DNA of 38,241 bases from Armatimonadota bacterium (lineage in GTDB: Bacteria; Armatimonadota; UBA5829; DSUL01). The number at the start of each line of letters is the position of its first letter. Within the stretch, counting starts at the first letter, position 1. Made by a program: the position numbers and the translations under genes. The stretch is from the NCBI GenBank assembly GCA_020846715.1, contig JADLDK010000008.1, positions 1 to 38,241 on the forward strand. The letters run 5' to 3'. Positions 34,229 to 38,241 of this stretch are shown here, one piece after another. The notes below the pieces were generated by a model. It saw nothing but the letters and a program-made list of their open reading frames with translations, was not told where the DNA came from and ran no database searches.

Positions 34229-35146
34229 TTGGGACGCTACAGCAAGTTTATAATTTCCGCAATGAGTCTGTTGGCCGCCTGCTTGATTTCTGCGGGTGCG
34301 CCGACCGTTGCTGCGCCTCCTCAACCAACCGCTGAATACAGCGCACAGTCAACTCCAGTGGGTCAGGCTCCGGAGCCCGCTGCCGCTACGTTGTCCGGCA
34401 TGGGGCTCTTCTCTCTGGGCTGGTATATTCGATCGCGCTCCCGCAGGAGATTTCGAGCGGAACTGGCTGCACAGGCCGAAGTGGATGGGCTTGTCATATT
34501 TGAACCGCGCGGCGAAAGCCTGTGGCCGATCTTGCGCGAGCGCGCATATCTAGGTCTGAAGCGCGGGTTTGATATTGTGGGAGCGTCCGTTGCCCTGTTT
34601 GCGCTGAGTCCGGCGCTTGTCGCTCTGGCTGCTGTCATCTACATAGACTCGCCGGGACCGGTATTCTTCCGCCAGGAGCGTCTGGGTATCGGGCGAAGGA
34701 AGTTCAAGCTCGTCAAATTCCGGTCAATGGTGGTGAATGCAGATGATGTTCTCAAACGCAGCCCTGAGCTAATGAAGGAGTTTGAGGGCATCTTCAAGCT
34801 CAAGAACGATCCGCGTATCACCAGAGTTGGACACTTCCTGAGGCGCACCAGTCTCGATGAGCTTCCTCAGTTGATCAACGTGCTGCTCGGACACATTTCC
34901 CTTGTGGGTCCCAGACCCATCGTGGAGGCTGAGTGTGAGAAGTACTGGCCTTTTGAAGAGAGGCTCTTCAGTGTCAAACCAGGGGTGACCGGGTTGTGTC
35001 AGGTGAGCGTCCGCAATGATGTCTCGTACGAAGAGCGCGTACAGTTGGATATGCGCTACATCGCAGAGCGCAGCACACTAAAAGACCTCTTCATCCTCCT
35101 TGTCACCGTGCCCGCGCTTCTGAAGCGCGATAACGGCGCTTACTGA
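34229..35146 (+). CDS. Polyprenyl glycosylphosphotransferase with an N-terminal PEP-CTERM-like sorting segment
   Basis: Transfers a sugar phosphate to undecaprenyl phosphate, the first step of a surface polysaccharide. The 305 residues contain one small-type PGT domain from about 108: a reentrant helix, PGPVFFRQERLG, FKLVKFRSM and the catalytic Asp-Glu in TSLDELPQL, then SLVGPRPIVEAE. The first 76 residues are unusual: a signal peptide (1-28, ends TVA), a Pro/Gln-rich linker, APEP at 47-50, a hydrophobic stretch 51-67 and RSRSRRRFR at 68-76. That is the full layout of a PEP-CTERM sorting signal. TTG 34229 is chosen because it supplies the basic n-region (R3, K6); ATG 34262 would remove it. 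LLAAC (14-18) could also be read as a lipobox. The downstream exosortase and EpsI make the signal meaningful. Confidence 0.85.
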   Translation: MGRYSKFIISAMSLLAACLISAGAPTVAAPPQPTAEYSAQSTPVGQAPEPAAATLSGMGLFSLGWYIRSRSRRRFRAELAAQAEVDGLVIFEPRGESLWPILRERAYLGLKRGFDIVGASVALFALSPALVALAAVIYIDSPGPVFFRQERLGIGRRKFKLVKFRSMVVNADDVLKRSPELMKEFEGIFKLKNDPRITRVGHFLRRTSLDELPQLINVLLGHISLVGPRPIVEAECEKYWPFEERLFSVKPGVTGLCQVSVRNDVSYEERVQLDMRYIAERSTLKDLFILLVTVPALLKRDNGAY

Positions 35147-35422
35147 CGGCCCACTGTTGCGCCCGCCTATCTCCCGCGGCGGGGCCTTGAGGCTGTTCCT
35201 GTGCGTGCGTAGTCTGCGCCGATATATTATGAGACGATGGCCTGTCCGACATGGTAGGATACCTTCGTAGGGTGAGTCTGCCCCTTGTTCTGTGAGAAGG
35301 CGCCGGCGTGAAGGGAACTGGCGCTCGATGTGGCTGCGTATCTCTTTTAACAGACGCTGCCAGCGGCTGACGCGCTGTCTACTTTTCTTCGACTCGTTCT
35401 CTGGGGAGAGTTTATTGTCCAC

Positions 35423-36310
35423 GTGCAAGTAGAAGCCACCATTAAGACCTCACCGGTTTCCGCTCACGAGCCTGCCACCTCGGCCATTCCGGGATGGGTT
35501 GCCGTCGGCATAGCGCTTCTGGCTGTGTACGCCTCCACGCTGAAATGGATGGTAGATGCGTGGATGCTACCTGAGTCCAATTACTCCCCTGGGTTCTGGG
35601 TGCCGCTGGTTATCGGGTATTTCCTCTGGGAAAAGCGCGATGAACTGGCCGCTTTGCCGAAGCGTCGCGATGGGCGAGGACTCAACTGGATAGCTGGCGC
35701 GCTTATTGTCCATTTGGCGGCTACGCTTCTCGACGTCCATTTTCTCTCCGGATTGTCGCTGATTCCTCTGGCGCTGGGGCTTGTACTCTACTACGCTGGG
35801 CCTTACACAATGCGCCGCTGTTTCTGGCCCTTTGTGTTTATCGTCTTTATGGTGCCTTTGCCGTGGATACAGTCCAGTCTGACCATACGCTTTCAGTACG
35901 TTTCCGCTGCAGCAGCAGCTCATCTGCTGACCTTCGGCGGACTTGAAACATTGCGGGATGGAACAATCTTGACCATGCCCAACTTCAAGCTGTTTGTTGA
36001 GGCGCCGTGCAGCGGGTTGAACACTCTGTTCAGTCTGATGTTTGTTGGTAGTGTGGTGGCTTATCTGGCCAGAGGAGTGTGGTGGCGTAAGGCCGTTTTG
36101 CTGGCCTCTGCCATTCCGATCGCCGTCGCAGCCAATATTCTGCGCATCGTGATCATTGGATTGCTCGGAGAGTTCTATGGCACGGACGTAGCGATGGGGG
36201 TCTTTCACAACTGGTCGGGAATCATAATGTACTCCGCCGCCCTTGCTTTGTTCTTGTTCGAAGCCTGGGTTTTGCGGGTTAAGTTTACAAACGTGGAGGC
36301 GCGCGCCTGA
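35423..36310 (+). CDS. Exosortase
   Basis: Multi-pass inner-membrane transpeptidase-like enzyme that processes PEP-CTERM-type sorting signals. The 295 residues have about eight hydrophobic segments. The catalytic residues are all present: C196 in EAPCSGLNTLFSL, R241 in AANILRI, and H262 in FHNWSG. GTG 35423 is taken; GGGGAGAG lies about 12 bases upstream. It follows the glycosylphosphotransferase after 276 bp and is one base from epsI, with which it forms an operon. The EpsI domain is separate rather than fused as in XrtA-type proteins. Sorting-signal proteins are not seen elsewhere in the window apart from the glycosylphosphotransferase. Confidence 0.93.
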   Translation: MQVEATIKTSPVSAHEPATSAIPGWVAVGIALLAVYASTLKWMVDAWMLPESNYSPGFWVPLVIGYFLWEKRDELAALPKRRDGRGLNWIAGALIVHLAATLLDVHFLSGLSLIPLALGLVLYYAGPYTMRRCFWPFVFIVFMVPLPWIQSSLTIRFQYVSAAAAAHLLTFGGLETLRDGTILTMPNFKLFVEAPCSGLNTLFSLMFVGSVVAYLARGVWWRKAVLLASAIPIAVAANILRIVIIGLLGEFYGTDVAMGVFHNWSGIIMYSAALALFLFEAWVLRVKFTNVEARA

Positions 36311-36311
36311 C

Positions 36312-37106
36312 GTGAAGCTACTCAGAGACCATGGCGCTATCCTCGGGCTTGCGCTTTTTGTGCTTGCGGCTTCGTGGTTGTTTGTCCAGCCCGAGCCCGA
36401 GCTGCAGAACAAGCTCGAACCGCAGCGAATCATTCCTTCAGACTTCAGGGACTGGAGGGGAGATGACGTTGACGTCAGCGACGTGCCCATAGAAGAGCAG
36501 CTTGCGCCTCAGGCCTTTCTGATGCGTGACTACACCAGAGGCGACTCCGCGCCGGTCACTCTCTGTCTGGTGTACAACTACGCGAGGCGGTCGCGCAGCT
36601 TTCACGATCCCCAGGTCTGTTATCCGTCCCAGGGATATCAGCTTGAGGACAGAGGGACGCAGGTACTTCACCTTAACGGGCGCACTGTCAATGCCAACGT
36701 GGTTGAAGCGACGAGAAACTCACAAGGATACCTCGTCGTTTACTGGTACCTTTCAGGGGAGTCCGCTGTGGACTTTTCCGGAAGCCGGCAGGGCGACCTC
36801 AAGACGGCCATCATGAGTCGTCTGAAGAGAACTGTTGGGGTATCGAGCATGGTGCGGGTGTCAGCTCCGATTTATGGCTCTGAGGAGCTAACCCGAGGGC
36901 AGTTGGTCAGCTTCCTCCAGGATTTCTACCCGAAGATTCTGGATGTGAAGGCGGATCTTGTTCAAAACTCGATGCCAGCTACTGAGTTGTGGGAGGCAGG
37001 GCTTGCTGGCCGAGCGCTGCTTGCTGCCATGCTCATTGCGCCACTGGCGCTGGCGGCGGGCTGCTGGTCTGGGTCCCGGCGAGCATCAGAGACCGCAGCC
37101 GCTTAG
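36312..37106 (+). CDS. epsI: Exosortase-associated protein EpsI
   Basis: Membrane-anchored periplasmic partner of exosortase in polysaccharide loci; its exact action is not established. Start GTG 36312, one base after the exosortase stop; an earlier in-frame start lies inside the exosortase gene. The 264 residues have a N-terminal helix (9-25), the conserved HDPQVCYPSQGY at 98-109 with C103, NARV/VVEATRN and VVYWYLSGE strands, and a second hydrophobic helix near the C-terminus followed by basic residues. The family motif and position after exosortase make it sure. Confidence 0.9.
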   Translation: MKLLRDHGAILGLALFVLAASWLFVQPEPELQNKLEPQRIIPSDFRDWRGDDVDVSDVPIEEQLAPQAFLMRDYTRGDSAPVTLCLVYNYARRSRSFHDPQVCYPSQGYQLEDRGTQVLHLNGRTVNANVVEATRNSQGYLVVYWYLSGESAVDFSGSRQGDLKTAIMSRLKRTVGVSSMVRVSAPIYGSEELTRGQLVSFLQDFYPKILDVKADLVQNSMPATELWEAGLAGRALLAAMLIAPLALAAGCWSGSRRASETAAA

Positions 37107-37247
37107 TCATTGTGTCTCGAGAAACCTGGTAGTACACTCTGGCTGTGGGGTCAGAATATGGAAGAAATCTCTTGAGCTGAGTGGGCCTGGTAAGCTGTAA
37201 CCAGCGGCGCAGCGGGAGAGGCCGCGCTTCAGTGATAACGAGTGGAT

Positions 37248-37289
37248 GCCTGATGCCGTACGATCTGGTGGCGAAATCTGGCGTCAGGC
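37248..37289 (+). promoter_or_regulatory. Hairpin in the 5' region of the export gene
   Basis: GCCTGATGCC (37248-37257) pairs with GGCGTCAGGC (37280-37289), 10 bp with one G-T pair and a 22-base loop, about 100 bases before the export protein start. No T run follows. It may be an RNA control element; no known class was recognised. Confidence 0.35.
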
Positions 37290-37388
37290 GACAGGTAAGA
37301 ACCCAAAATCACCAATGTTTGATGGGCAGTGGGGTACTGAGCAGCACCGATGATTGGATATGAGCGTGGATACGCAAGGGGAGGAATC

Positions 37389-38241
37389 ATGTCCTCAAAA
37401 TTGACTTTGTTGTTTGTGACGCTTCTTGTTGCGCTGTGTGGATCGCTGTTTGCGGAACAGACTCCTCTCAAGCCTGGTGACATTGTGGGCATTGTTGTCG
37501 TTGGGGAGGCGGACCTGAGCCGAACGTACACTGTTCTGGAAGATGGCGCAGTAATGTTGCCGGGGGAGTACGGCAGAGTTCTGGTCGGTGGCAAGACACC
37601 GGCGGCCGCCGAGGAAGAGGTGCGCACAGCGCTCAGGCGCTATATCAAGAATCCAGATGTCCACCTGGAGCCGGTAAAGATCAAGGGTACGACTATCCGC
37701 ATTGAGGGCGCTGTCAAGAGCCCTGGACGAGTGGAGATACAGGGTGACGTGAGCGCCCGGGATGTCCTGGCCTTTGCCGGCGGCCCCGTGCCTACGGCCG
37801 ACCTCTCGAGTGTCACCATCGCGCGAGACGGCCGCATTATCAGCGTCGATCTCCAGAAGCTAAAAGCCGATACCAATCCCGAGAACAATGTGATGATTTC
37901 AGACGGTGACGTCATCACAGTTCCGGATAAGCTGATCGGTAACTTTACGATTCTCGGCGCGGTGAAGGCGCCTGGCCCCTATCCGCTCATCAGAGGAATG
38001 CGTATTCTTGAAGCGATCACTCTTGCCGGTGGGGAGCTGGAGGCAAGCAAGGTGACCACAGCCAAAATTGTCTCCTCAGACCAGAAGTCAACTCAGAGCG
38101 TCAACCTGACCGACCTCAAGTGGAAGGGCGCGATAGGGGAGAACAAAGTGATTATGCCCGGCGATACGATCGTCGTGGAGGCCGACTCTGGAGAACCCGG
38201 CTCCTACTTCGTCTCAGGAGCTGTTAACAAGCCTGGCCAGA
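37389..38241 (+). CDS. Polysaccharide export protein, Wza/SLBB type (3'-truncated by window edge)
   Basis: Outer-membrane or periplasmic part of the capsule/exopolysaccharide export machine. ATG 37389 follows GGGGAGGAA. 284 codons are in the window; the frame stays open to the end. Residues 1-21 are a signal peptide (ends FA). Then a polysaccharide export domain (LKPGDIVGIVVVGEADLSRTYTV, RVLVGGKTPAAAEEEV) and at least two SLBB domains (VKSPGRVEIQGDVSARDVLAFAGG, VKAPGPYPLIRGMRILEAITLAGG), with a third starting at GAVNKPGQ. There is no clear lipobox Cys. It begins the rest of the polysaccharide locus beyond the window. Confidence 0.9.
   Translation, partial: MSSKLTLLFVTLLVALCGSLFAEQTPLKPGDIVGIVVVGEADLSRTYTVLEDGAVMLPGEYGRVLVGGKTPAAAEEEVRTALRRYIKNPDVHLEPVKIKGTTIRIEGAVKSPGRVEIQGDVSARDVLAFAGGPVPTADLSSVTIARDGRIISVDLQKLKADTNPENNVMISDGDVITVPDKLIGNFTILGAVKAPGPYPLIRGMRILEAITLAGGELEASKVTTAKIVSSDQKSTQSVNLTDLKWKGAIGENKVIMPGDTIVVEADSGEPGSYFVSGAVNKPGQ

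Noticed and set aside
34268..34282. Lipobox LLAAC at residues 14-18 of the glycosylphosphotransferase
   Set aside because: The same segment works as an ordinary signal peptide with a TVA cleavage site; lipidation at C18 is possible but not needed, and does not change the PEP reading.

Overview
The window is a bacterial chromosome segment of moderately high GC, dense with genes that almost all lie on the + strand. It uses TTG and GTG starts often and joins many genes by short stop/start overlaps (TTGA, ATGA). There are no tRNA or rRNA genes, CRISPR arrays or transposases that I can see. The mix of genes would fit Armatimonadota or a nearby phylum: exosortase with a separate EpsI, beta-helix/choice-of-anchor secreted proteins, a fused SecDF, a long Rel, and a compact ilvBNC-leuA-cimA operon. 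That placement is inference from gene content, not from a marker gene.

Layout. 1-2781: the end of a DAHP synthase gene, a CzcD-type metal exporter, a small unknown gene on the minus strand, and MscL. 3121-16944: a first polysaccharide region with a secreted GH51-like glycosidase, a GHMP sugar kinase, two GT4 and one GT2 glycosyltransferases, a hexapeptide acyltransferase, a 1290-residue secreted beta-helix protein carrying a PHP-like insert, an NAD-dependent epimerase, and a convergent PgaB/IcaB-like polysaccharide deacetylase. 17081-24516: the branched-chain amino acid operon ilvB-ilvN-ilvC-leuA-cimA. 24576-32808: a housekeeping run of secDF, recJ, rel, dtd and a TPR gene. 33191-33670: a GNAT acetyltransferase. 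34229-38241: a second polysaccharide region with a polyprenyl glycosylphosphotransferase, exosortase, EpsI and the start of a Wza-like export protein.

Three things stand out. (1) The glycosylphosphotransferase at 34229 begins with a signal peptide, a short linker and a complete PEP-CTERM-like sorting signal (PEP, hydrophobic helix, Arg cluster). These sit in front of the catalytic domain, about 280 bp upstream of an exosortase with its Cys/Arg/His triad intact. A sorting signal inside a sugar transferase is unusual and suggests that the enzyme starting the polysaccharide may itself be an exosortase substrate. (2) The amino acid operon has two leader ORFs. A 25-residue Leu/Ile/Val-rich peptide with promoter and intrinsic terminator precedes ilvB. 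A 57-residue peptide with a dense Leu run and an 11-bp hairpin precedes leuA. (3) Two secreted proteins show domain insertions: a PHP-like domain lacking its first metal motif within a beta-helix protein, and a chitin-binding-like module inside a GH barrel. The gene for the second also appears to carry a frameshift in its terminal DUF11 domain.

How the genes fit together: the two polysaccharide regions probably make, modify and export a cell-surface polymer, with exosortase/EpsI handling surface proteins. The middle section makes Ile, Val and Leu (Ile through citramalate) and handles protein export, DNA repair, the stringent response and D-aminoacyl-tRNA removal.
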